Of a stretch of DNA of 64,000 nucleotides, positions 1-8,100 are shown one piece after another (within the stretch, counting starts at the first letter, position 1; each line of letters opens with the position of its first letter). The notes beneath the pieces were generated by a model. It had not been told where the DNA came from, did no database searches, and saw nothing but the letters and a program-made list of their open reading frames with translations. Made by a program: the position numbers and the translations under genes. The DNA is taken from NCBI GenBank assembly GCA_963720235.1, contig OY970389.1, positions 5,332,001 to 5,396,000 of the forward strand, read 5' to 3'. Source of the DNA: JACMLC01 sp963720235. GTDB lineage: Bacteria > Acidobacteriota > Blastocatellia > Pyrinomonadales > Pyrinomonadaceae.

Positions 1-1
1 C

Positions 2-553
2 GCCATGAACATTGACCCGGAAGAAGCCTCTCAGCAAGGCATCATCCGGCAAGACCTTTTCTACAGGCTCAATATCATCTCTCTGGTTCTGCCTCCGCTC
101 AGAGAGCGCCGGGAAGATATTATGCTGCTGGCACATCATTTCCTCTCCACCTATGCCGCGAAATTTCAGAAGCGTGTGCGAGACTTCTCTGCGGAAGCCA
201 AACAAAGAATGCTGATGTATGACTGGCCGGGAAACGTCCGGGAGTTGGAACATGTCGTTGAGAGGGCAGTCGTGCTGACCGAGAATGAGTTGATGCAGGC
301 AGATGAAATCATGCTCTCGCGCCGCGAAACTCAAACGCATCTCGAATCTTTCCGCGTCGCCAAGACGAAATCCATAGCTCAGTTTGAACGCCGATATATT
401 CAAGATTTGCTGCTCGCATACGAGGGCAACGTGACGCGCGCCGCCGCCGCCGCGCGTAAAAACCGCCGCGCTCTCTGGGAATTGATTCGCAAGCACCAGA
501 TTGATATGCAAGGCATCCGGTCTCTCGCAAAAAATAACCGCAGCCCCGCTTAA
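2..553 (+). CDS. sigma-54-dependent transcriptional activator, C-terminal part (5' truncated by window edge)
   Basis: This is the C-terminal end of an NtrC-family activator that drives RNA polymerase-sigma54 open-complex formation. The reading frame is open from base 2, so the gene begins upstream. Visible are the end of the AAA+ ATPase domain (LFYRLN, LPPLRERREDI and the WPGNVRELEHVVERAV segment that carries the sensor II arginine), and then a Fis-type helix-turn-helix (about residues 125-165: QFERRYIQDLL, GNVTRAAAAARKNRRALWEL). The amino-terminal sensory part and the GAFTGA loop are outside the window, so the signal it responds to cannot be inferred. Its position just upstream of the enediyne-type cassette makes it a possible regulator, but a 330-bp gap separates them and I see no sigma-54 promoter in that gap. 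Confidence 0.93.
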   Translation, partial: AMNIDPEEASQQGIIRQDLFYRLNIISLVLPPLRERREDIMLLAHHFLSTYAAKFQKRVRDFSAEAKQRMLMYDWPGNVRELEHVVERAVVLTENELMQADEIMLSRRETQTHLESFRVAKTKSIAQFERRYIQDLLLAYEGNVTRAAAAARKNRRALWELIRKHQIDMQGIRSLAKNNRSPA

Positions 554-593
554 GAGATAGCGGTTCAGTTTGAAAGAGAAAGAAAAGAAGTTT

Positions 594-652
594 CCCGCAA
601 AGACGCAAAGAAAAGACAAGTTGCTTTCTTTGCGTCTTTGCGCCTTTGCGGG
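594..652. repeat. inverted repeat of the GCAAAGACGCAAAG type
   Basis: The left arm CCCGCAAAGACGCAAAGAAA is followed about 10 bases later by a complementary arm CTTTCTTTGCGTCTTTGCG plus CCTTTGCGGG. It would fold into a long hairpin in RNA. It may end the transcript of the sigma-54 activator 40 bases upstream, although no clean T-run follows. The 204-bp open frame through it looks repeat-derived rather than a gene. A related but different purine-rich palindrome lies at 15004-15062. Confidence 0.7.
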
Positions 653-797
653 AGCTTCCTTCGTCGCCGTTGCTTTTCTTGATAGGACATTTTCAGGTAC
701 AGAGTGCCGGGAGTTGTCCTACTCTTATCTCTTCGATTCTCAAAGCCTTATCAATTTTTCCGCGATAGAGTGAGACAAAAAGCAGGATAGTCGTTCT

Positions 798-824
798 ATT
801 AATTCGGAAATTTTTCCAATTAAT
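798..824. promoter_or_regulatory. AT-rich palindrome in front of the enediyne-type operon (candidate operator)
   Basis: ATTAATT-C-GGAAA is followed by TT and TTTCC-AATTAAT, a near-perfect 27-base palindrome. It lies 62 bases before the start of the winged-helix gene that heads the enediyne-type gene row. Size and symmetry fit a dimeric repressor or activator site. The binding protein is unknown; the adjacent small winged-helix protein is one candidate. The rest of 554-886 shows only the repeat at 594-652. Confidence 0.4.
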
Positions 825-886
825 CGGATGGCTCGCAGCTTGCCTGAGCACTTTATCTCAGATTAAAAAAATTGAAGCCTCATCTC

Positions 887-1159
887 ATGTCCAGCGGAGA
901 AACAGAAAGCATATATGAAATTCTGCGCTACTTGAAAGAGCATCCTGATGCAAGAGACACCGTTGAAGGTATTGGCTGGTGGTTACTGGAGCAGCGCATG
1001 AATGATTGTGTCAGCGATGTCCAGCGCGCTCTGACAAAGCTGCTGGCGCAGGGACTCTTGCTGGAACTAAAAAGCGGTGATGATCGTCGCCACTATCAGC
1101 TTAACAAGAGCCGACTTGATGAGATTAATTTACTACTGCGCTTTGCAAAGATGAATTGA
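887..1159 (+). CDS. small winged-helix-like protein heading the enediyne-type operon
   Basis: This is a 90-residue soluble protein with a probable winged-helix fold: three helices (ESIYEILRYLKEHP, EGIGWWLLEQ, VSDVQRALTKLLAQGLL) are followed by a short beta wing ending in HYQLN. I do not recognise a named family. A DNA-binding regulator of the MarR/PadR size class is the simplest reading. I took ATG 887; an in-frame TTG at 872 is the alternative, and neither has a strong Shine-Dalgarno. The stop is 10 bases before the TTG start of unbL, so the two are probably co-transcribed, which suggests local control of the cluster. Confidence 0.65.
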   Translation: MSSGETESIYEILRYLKEHPDARDTVEGIGWWLLEQRMNDCVSDVQRALTKLLAQGLLLELKSGDDRRHYQLNKSRLDEINLLLRFAKMN

Positions 1160-1169
1160 TGGTCAAGCC

Positions 1170-2195
1170 TTGCCCCTTCTATCTCAAGAGACAGGCGCAC
1201 TCAGCCTGAAAAAAGAAGTGTCACAGCAGAAAGCGGCAATCACATTTAAGTTCTCACTCCGCAACCTTCGACAAACGCTCTTGGGCATCTCTCCGGCGGA
1301 AGCGAGTTTTGCCCGCAGGGGTTTCTGGCAGGGACGCGCGCGCGAACGATTGGAACTCGTCGGAGTGTTTTTCCTTCGGGGCTATCAACTGGCTCTGGAA
1401 GAGAATGACTCACGCGAGATTGTTTCTCGATTGAACCTCCTTGATACGGAATTGCGCGGCTTCGCTTTTGAAGGAGCAGCAATGAGTCTGGCTCTACAGG
1501 ACATGTTGACGCCCTGGAAAAAAGACCGCTGGCTCTGCTTTATGCAAAGCGGCGGAGCCAGTCACACATACATGTCGCATGTCGGAGTCGGATGGGCGCT
1601 GGCTCGCCTTCAACGCTGGCGCGCACGCCGCCCGCGCCTGACAGATCCTTTGCTTCGCTGGCTGGCGATAGATGGATACGGTTTCCATGAAGGCTATTTT
1701 CACTGGCAGAGGTTTATCAAAAATCGCTCACTGCCGTTGCGGCTTGCGGGTTATAGCCGCCGTGTCTTCGATCAGGGATTGGGCCGGAGTCTATGGTTTG
1801 TCAATGGAGCGGACGTGCAGCGGGTTGCTGCAAACATCAACGCTTTTACAGCCGCGCGGCGAGCAGATTTGTGGAGCGGCGTGGGCCTCGCCTGCGCTTA
1901 CGCTGGCGGCGTTGACCAATCTTCAATCAAGGCACTAAGCGCGGCTGCAACTCTTTATAAAGCAGAAGTGGCACAGGGAGTCTGCTTTGCCGCCAAGACG
2001 CGGCAGAGGGCTGGCAATCCGGTCGAGCACACGGAACTGGCCTGCCGGATTCTGTGCGGGTTGTCGGCAGATGATGCAGCGGAAGTGACTGACCTTGCTC
2101 TGAAAAATCTGCCGGACGATGGAGCGGTTCCGGCTTATGAAATTTGGCGACAACGTATTCAAGCTCGTTTCTCAAGTGAGGTCGCATCATGTTGA
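1170..2195 (+). CDS. unbL: DUF1702 family protein, enediyne biosynthesis protein UnbL type
   Basis: This is a soluble protein of about 341 residues of the DUF1702 family, found with enediyne polyketide synthases (UnbL in the five-gene set pksE-tebC-unbL-unbV-unbU). The N-terminus carries the recognisable LRQTLLGISPAEASFARRGF segment, and the middle region has GYGFHEGYFHW. No catalytic motif is visible and the biochemical role is unknown; the family is thought to act together with the PKS in making or processing the enediyne polyene precursor. The start is uncertain: TTG 1170 gives the full frame, and GTG 1218 is possible. The 3' end overlaps unbV by 7 bases, indicating translational coupling. 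Confidence 0.85.
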   Translation: MPLLSQETGALSLKKEVSQQKAAITFKFSLRNLRQTLLGISPAEASFARRGFWQGRARERLELVGVFFLRGYQLALEENDSREIVSRLNLLDTELRGFAFEGAAMSLALQDMLTPWKKDRWLCFMQSGGASHTYMSHVGVGWALARLQRWRARRPRLTDPLLRWLAIDGYGFHEGYFHWQRFIKNRSLPLRLAGYSRRVFDQGLGRSLWFVNGADVQRVAANINAFTAARRADLWSGVGLACAYAGGVDQSSIKALSAAATLYKAEVAQGVCFAAKTRQRAGNPVEHTELACRILCGLSADDAAEVTDLALKNLPDDGAVPAYEIWRQRIQARFSSEVASC

Positions 2196-4189
2196 TAGCA
2201 TTTTCAAACTTCCTTCGCCGTCATGCGGCGCGCCTGGTCGCGATTGCTCTCGTCATCAGTCTCTACGGGTTGACAAAGCTGCCGGAGATTTCTCAGGCCG
2301 AGCGCGCCCGGTTGACGAAAGGCATGCAATTTCAAAAAAAGGCTTTGCCGGAAATTGCAGGGCCGGAGCGACGCTCTTTTCGCCCTGTCAATCCGAGCTT
2401 GCAACGCATCGCAGCATGGATTTCAACTGTCGGCGCGGCTGTTGCCCTCAATGATTTAGACCGCGACGGGTTGCCGAATGATGTCTGTAGCGTGGACACC
2501 AGAACAGACCAGGTCATCGTCGCGCCAGTGCCGGGGACGCCTGAGCGATTCCAGCCGTTTGAATTGCATCCGGGAGAAGCTCTCTTTCAGCGCGCGACGA
2601 TGGCTCCGATGGGTTGCCTTCCGGGCGATGTCAATGAAGATGGCTTGATGGATCTCGTTGTCTATTACTGGGGTCGAACTCCGCTTGCCTTTCTTCATCA
2701 AAAGAGTGCCTCGCCTACTTCATCACTTTCCGGCGAGGCTTATGTGGCTCAGGAAATCGTGACGGGCGGCAAGCGTTGGTACACCAATGCGGCGGCATTC
2801 GCAGACCTGGACGGCGACGGGCATGCAGACCTCATCGTCGGAAATTATTTTAAGGACGGCGCACGCATTCTGGACGCAAGCTCGCCTGTGCCGGACGAGA
2901 TGCAGCATTCGATGTCCAGAGCTTTCAACGGTGGAGGCAGCAGGTTGTTGCGCTGGGTTGGAGCGAATGAAGGAGAAAATCCGTCCGTGCAGTTCAAGTT
3001 GATGGACGGAAATGTCGCGTCCAACGGCGCGGGAAATTTCTCTCACGGCTGGACGCTGGCGGTTGGCGCAGGGGATTTGGATGGAGACCTCTTGCCGGAA
3101 ATTTATCTCGCAAACGATTTCGGCCCGGATCGTTTATTCCACAATCGTTCGCGTCCCGGCGAATTTCACTTCGCCCTTCTCGAAGGAGAAAAAACCTTAA
3201 CCACGCCGAGCTCGAAAGTAGTCGGCCACGATTCCTTCAAAGGCATGGGCGTGGACTTCGCAGACCTCAACGATGATGGGCTACAGGACATTTACGTCAG
3301 CAATATCGCACGCGAATATGCTCTCGAAGAAAGTCATCTGGTCTTTCTCAGCACGGGCGAGACACGTCTGATGCAAAACGGAATTGCGCCCTACTTTGAC
3401 CGCAGCGAAACGCTTGGCCTTTCGCGCAGCGGGTGGGGTTGGGATGTGAAGACGGGCGACTTCAACAACGACGCAAAGCTTGAGGTGATACAGGCGACGG
3501 GCTTTGCCAGAGGAGCAGTTGATCGCTGGCCCGAATTACATGAACTGGCGATGGGCAACGACCAACTGCTCGAACACCCAGGCTCGTGGCCCCGTCTCAA
3601 GCCCGGCGATGATGGTTTGAGTTTTGAAGAACACAATCCCTTCTTTGTGATGGCGAGCGACGGTCGCTACTACGACCTCGCGCCGGAGTTGGGACTCGAT
3701 GCCCCGCAGATAAGTCGCGGTATTAGCACGGCTGATGTTGATGGCGATGGTCGTCTCGATTTCGCTCTGGCTAATCAGTGGAACGATTCATTCTTCTTCC
3801 ATAATCAGAGTAGAGATGCGGGCGCATTCCTTGGGTTGCATTTACGATTTCCTGTTGGCCCACAAGCTTCAAGTCGCACCACAGTCTGTCCGGGCAATCC
3901 GCGCCCCGCCACTTTGAGTCGTCCTGCGACCGGCGCACAGGCAACTGTTTACTTGCCGGATGGCAGACGGCTCACGGCTCAGGTGGATGGCGGGAACGGT
4001 CATTCGGGAAAACGAAGTTCGGATTTGCACTTCGGGCTTGGTCTTGCGGGAGTGGGCCAAAAGTTACGGGTCGTTCTGCGTTGGCGGGAGAGAGACGGAA
4101 TTGTCCGACAAGAAGAATTGGAACTGTTGCCGGGTTGGTACACGGTGCTGCTCGGCGGCGCGGAGAGGGAAAATGATGAGTGCCGATGA
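2189..4189 (+). CDS. unbV: FG-GAP/ASPIC-UnbV repeat protein, enediyne biosynthesis protein UnbV type
   Basis: This is a 666-residue exported or membrane-anchored protein. An N-terminal hydrophobic segment (about residues 14-32) is followed by a predicted beta-propeller with at least six calcium-binding FG-GAP loops (DLDRDGLPND, DVNEDGLMDL, DLDGDGHADL, DLDGDLLPEI, DLNDDGLQDI, DVDGDGRLDF). It ends in the ASPIC/UnbV domain (GHSGKRSSDLHFGLG near residue 615). UnbV proteins belong to the conserved enediyne cassette but their function is unproven. ASPIC-type propellers also occur outside enediyne clusters, so the call rests on the neighbours. ATG 2189 overlaps the unbL stop, and the 3' end overlaps unbU by 17 bases. 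Confidence 0.88.
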   Translation: MLIAFSNFLRRHAARLVAIALVISLYGLTKLPEISQAERARLTKGMQFQKKALPEIAGPERRSFRPVNPSLQRIAAWISTVGAAVALNDLDRDGLPNDVCSVDTRTDQVIVAPVPGTPERFQPFELHPGEALFQRATMAPMGCLPGDVNEDGLMDLVVYYWGRTPLAFLHQKSASPTSSLSGEAYVAQEIVTGGKRWYTNAAAFADLDGDGHADLIVGNYFKDGARILDASSPVPDEMQHSMSRAFNGGGSRLLRWVGANEGENPSVQFKLMDGNVASNGAGNFSHGWTLAVGAGDLDGDLLPEIYLANDFGPDRLFHNRSRPGEFHFALLEGEKTLTTPSSKVVGHDSFKGMGVDFADLNDDGLQDIYVSNIAREYALEESHLVFLSTGETRLMQNGIAPYFDRSETLGLSRSGWGWDVKTGDFNNDAKLEVIQATGFARGAVDRWPELHELAMGNDQLLEHPGSWPRLKPGDDGLSFEEHNPFFVMASDGRYYDLAPELGLDAPQISRGISTADVDGDGRLDFALANQWNDSFFFHNQSRDAGAFLGLHLRFPVGPQASSRTTVCPGNPRPATLSRPATGAQATVYLPDGRRLTAQVDGGNGHSGKRSSDLHFGLGLAGVGQKLRVVLRWRERDGIVRQEELELLPGWYTVLLGGAERENDECR

Positions 4190-5114
4190 TAACCGGGAGT
4201 ACAAGAATCGTCTGGGTGGTTTGCGACGCTTCGCCGTCGCCATCACCGTGCTCAATATCTTAGGCCATACAGTTTTGGGCTTCGAACAGTCGTGGCTTCA
4301 ACCTCTGGTCGCGCTGGCGACAGGCTATAGCATGGAAATTCTGCTTGAACTGGTACAGGCCTGGAGCAAACGACGCAAGCCACAATTCTCAGGCAGCTTC
4401 ACAAGGTTCGTTGACTTCCTGCTCCCCGCGCATATCTCCGGGCTGGCCGTCGCCATGCTGCTCTATGCCAACGAGCGTCTCTGGCCCATAGCCTTTGCGA
4501 CGGCGGCGGCAATCGGGTCGAAAGCAGTCTTTCGCGCACGCGTCGGAAAAGGTGAACGCCATTTCTACAATCCGTCCAACTTCGGCATCACGCTCACCTT
4601 ACTAATGTTCGCGTGGGTGGGCATCGCTCCGCCTTATCAGTTTACGGAAAACCTCGACCGGATTGGCGACTGGATACTGCCGGCTATCATTATCCTGACG
4701 GGAACTTTCCTCAACTGGCGATTCACGAAAAAGCTGCCGTTGATAGCCGCATGGTTAATAGGTTTTGTGATGCAGGCTCTTGTTAGAAGCTGGGTCTTTG
4801 ACACGCCACTGGCGGCTGCGCTGCTGCCGATGTCGGGCATGGCTTTTATTCTTTATACCTTCTATATGGTGACAGACCCCGCGACCACTCCTGTGGGAAA
4901 ACTTTCGCAGGTGATGTTCGGAGCCAGTGTCGCAGCCGTGTACGGATTGCTGATGGTGATGCACATCGTCTTCGGGCTGTTCTTTGCTTTGACGATTGTT
5001 TGCACAGTGCGTGGGCTCAGCCTGCATGCGCTGAGTTGGATGGCTCAGCGTAGTCGCTCACAAGAGATAACTTCGGTGCAGACGCCTGCGCCGGTCGTGG
5101 CGAGGGGGACTTGA
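4173..5114 (+). CDS. unbU: RnfD/NqrB-like integral membrane protein, enediyne biosynthesis protein UnbU type
   Basis: This is a 313-residue polytopic membrane protein with about 8-9 hydrophobic segments. It resembles RnfD/NqrB, the flavin-carrying membrane subunits of ion-pumping ferredoxin or NADH oxidoreductases. The segment YMVTDPATTPVGK matches the conserved TDP.(T/S).P loop of that superfamily, and HFYNPSNFGI is the matching upstream loop. UnbU is one of the five genes kept with enediyne synthases, and a transmembrane redox or transport role has been suggested from homology only. Start ATG 4173 (or 4176) lies behind GGAGAGGGA and inside the unbV frame; the longer open frame from 3960 is rejected because it overlaps the ASPIC domain. 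Two bases separate its stop codon from pksE. Confidence 0.88.
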   Translation: MMSADDNREYKNRLGGLRRFAVAITVLNILGHTVLGFEQSWLQPLVALATGYSMEILLELVQAWSKRRKPQFSGSFTRFVDFLLPAHISGLAVAMLLYANERLWPIAFATAAAIGSKAVFRARVGKGERHFYNPSNFGITLTLLMFAWVGIAPPYQFTENLDRIGDWILPAIIILTGTFLNWRFTKKLPLIAAWLIGFVMQALVRSWVFDTPLAAALLPMSGMAFILYTFYMVTDPATTPVGKLSQVMFGASVAAVYGLLMVMHIVFGLFFALTIVCTVRGLSLHALSWMAQRSRSQEITSVQTPAPVVARGT

Positions 5115-5117
5115 GCC

Positions 5118-8100
5118 ATGCCGCATTCGATTGCTGTAGTGGGAATGGCGTGCAGATACCCTGACGCGCGTTCGCCTTCCGAACTCTGGGAGAACGTGCT
5201 GGCGCAACGTCGCGCTTTCAGACGAGTGCCGCCAGAGCGGTTGCGGCTGGAAGACTATTTTTCGACAGACCGCGAAGCCCCCGACTGTCTCTATTCAACG
5301 CAGGCCGCGTTGATAGACGGTTACGAGTTTGACCGCGTGCGCTTTCGTGTCGCGGGCAGCACCTTCCGCGCAGCCGATTGGGCACACTGGCTCGCGTTGG
5401 ACGTTGCGGCTCAGGCATTGAGCGACGCGGGATTCGCAGACGGCGCGAATCTTCCGCGAGAGATGACAGGCGTGTTTCTGGGAAACACTCTGACAGGAGA
5501 ATTCTCAAGAGCCAATGTGCTGCGCCTGCGGTGGCCGTATGTGCGTCGCATTGTCGAAGCGTCTCTGGCCGGTGAAGAGTTAACTACGGAACAAGTTCTG
5601 GCCTTGCTCAGAAAAATAGAGACTGCCTACAAAGCTCCCTTTCCAGCGACAGGCGAAGAGTCTCTGGCGGGCGGCCTCTCAAACACCATCGCCGGACGCA
5701 TCTGCAATTACTTCGATCTGAAAGGCGGCGGCTACACGGTGGATGGCGCGTGCGCGTCCTCGCTGTTGGCTGTGGCCCAGAGTTGTAGTGCGCTCGTCGC
5801 AGGTGATTTGGATGTCGCGCTCGCGGGCGGCGTTGACCTGAGTATAGATCCGTTTGAGTTGGTCGGCTTTGCCAAGACCGGCGCGCTGGCCCACGAGATG
5901 ATGCGCGTTTATGACAAACGCTCTCAAGGATTCTGGCCGGGAGAGGGTTGCGGGTTCGTCTTGTTGATGCGCTATGAAGATGCTGTCGCGCGCGGGCTTC
6001 CAGTCTATGCGACCATCAAGGGTTGGGGCATCTCTTCGGACGGCAGCGGCGGAATCACCCGCCCGGAAGTCGAAGGACAACTGCTCGCGCTTGAACGCGC
6101 TTATCGTCGCGCGGGCTTTGGCATTGAAACTGTCGCCTACTTTGAGGGACATGGAACAGGAACGAGTGTGGGTGATGCGACGGAACTGCGTGCGCTCTCG
6201 CGCGCCCGGCGCAATGCTTCGCCTCAAGCAGGCGCAGCAGCTATCGGGTCTCTGAAGGCGAACATCGGTCATACCAAAGCGGCAGCCGGAGTGGCGGGAC
6301 TCATCAAGGCCGTGCTCGCGCTCAAGGCGCGCATCCTGCCGCCGACCACCGGATGCGAAGACCCGCACCCGGAATTGAAAACGGATGCGCCAGCCTTGCG
6401 TGTCTTAAAGCAAGGCGAGGCGTGGCCGCGCGAACAGAGCTTGCGCGCGGGCGTCAGCTCGATGGGTTTTGGCGGAATCAACGCGCACGTCGTGCTGGAA
6501 GGTGAAACAACCGGGCAGCCGACCTCGCTCAATTTCAGAGAGCGCGTGCTTCTCTCTTCGTTTCAAGATGCTGAATTGTTCCTGCTGGGGGCGCAGAGTG
6601 TTGTTGAGATGCAAAGACAGGTGGAACATTTGTCTGGCTTCGCCTTCAAGCTCTCACGCGCTGAACTATCAGACCTTGCCGCGCAGCTTGAAAGAACTCT
6701 GGACCAGAAGCAGGTGCGCGCGGCTTTGGTCGCCTCAAGTCCTGCGGAACTGGCCCAACAACTCACACGCCTCAAATCTCTCATCGCGAACGGCGAAACC
6801 ATTTGCCTCGACACGCAGAGCGGACTCTTTTTTAGTGCGGCTGCCAATCATAAATCCCCAAAAACGCGAATCGGTTTTCTCTTTCCGGGACAGGGCTCAC
6901 CCGTCCGGCTTGATGGAGGAGCGTTGCGCCGCCGCTTTGCATTTGCCGATGAGATTTACGAACGCGCACGTCTTGAGACAGGCTTGGATGAGACAGCGAC
7001 AATCGTGGCACAGCCTGCCATCGTGACAGCCTCTCTGGCCGCCTTGCGCGTGCTTGACAGGCTAGACCTCACGGCTCACGTCGCCGTCGGTCACAGTCTG
7101 GGCGAACTGACCGCACTGCATTGGGCCAATGCTTTTGATGAAGAAACTCTGCTGCGCATTGCAAGAGTTCGCGGCAAGGCCATGATGGAAGTGAAGAGTC
7201 CGCACGGCGCAATGGCGAGCATCGCAGCGGGACTGGATAAAGTGTCTGCGCTTTTAAATGGAGAAAAGGTTAGCATCGCCGGTCTTAACTCTCTGACACA
7301 AACTGTGCTGTCGGGCGAAGCTGCGGCCATTGAAGCTGTCGTGTCGCGTGCGAATAAGCAGGGATTGCGCGCTACGACTTTGCCTGTATCGCATGCCTTT
7401 CATTCTCCGCTTGTCGCAGAGGCTGCGCCTGTGCTGGCCGCGCATCTCGCACATGAGCATCTGAAGCCAGTCGAGCGAACAGTGTTTTCAACCGTCACTG
7501 GCTCTCGCCTGTTGCCGGAGACAGACCTGCGCGCTCTGCTTTACCGTCAGATAATTTCGCCCGTGCTATTCATGGATGCAGTCACGGCTGCCGATGCAGA
7601 CGGGGTAGAACTCTGGATTGAAGTTGGCCCTGGTCGCGTGCTCTGCGGCTTGACGAGCGAACTCGTGAAGTCTCCAGCCATTTCCATAGATTCGAGCGGG
7701 CATTCATTGGCGGGACTCTTGCAAGCCGCCGGAGCCGCTTTCGCGCTCGGTGCTCCGCTCAATCATGCAGCGTTGTTTGAAGGACGGTTCACGCGGAATT
7801 TCAATTTGGATTGGCAACCGAAATTTTTTGCAAACCCGTGCGAGCTGGCTCCCGTCACTGAAATTTTAGCCGGAGCACAAGACACTGTTTTAGAGCTTGT
7901 CGAAAACGCGGACACACTCGTCTCGCCGCCGCTTGAAACTTCCGGCGCAACTGCTCTGGACATTATCGTGCAACTCGTTGCCGCGCGGGCGGAACTTCCG
8001 CCTGAAGCTATCAAACCTGACAGCCGTATGCTGGACGACCTGCACTTAAACTCTATCACAGTGGGCCAACTCGTCGCGGAAGCCGCGCGCAAATTTGGTG

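Noticed and set aside
570..773. 67-codon frame at the start of the window
   Set aside because: It is made of the inverted repeat at 594-652 and flank; no ribosome site or conserved content.
3960..4172. Longer N-terminus for the UnbU protein (start at 3960)
   Set aside because: It would overlap 230 bases of the conserved ASPIC domain of unbV; the ATG at 4173 has a good ribosome site and fits family length.
5679..6368. 229-codon minus-strand frame in the ketosynthase region
   Set aside because: Antisense to KS active-site motifs; shadow due to high GC codon use.
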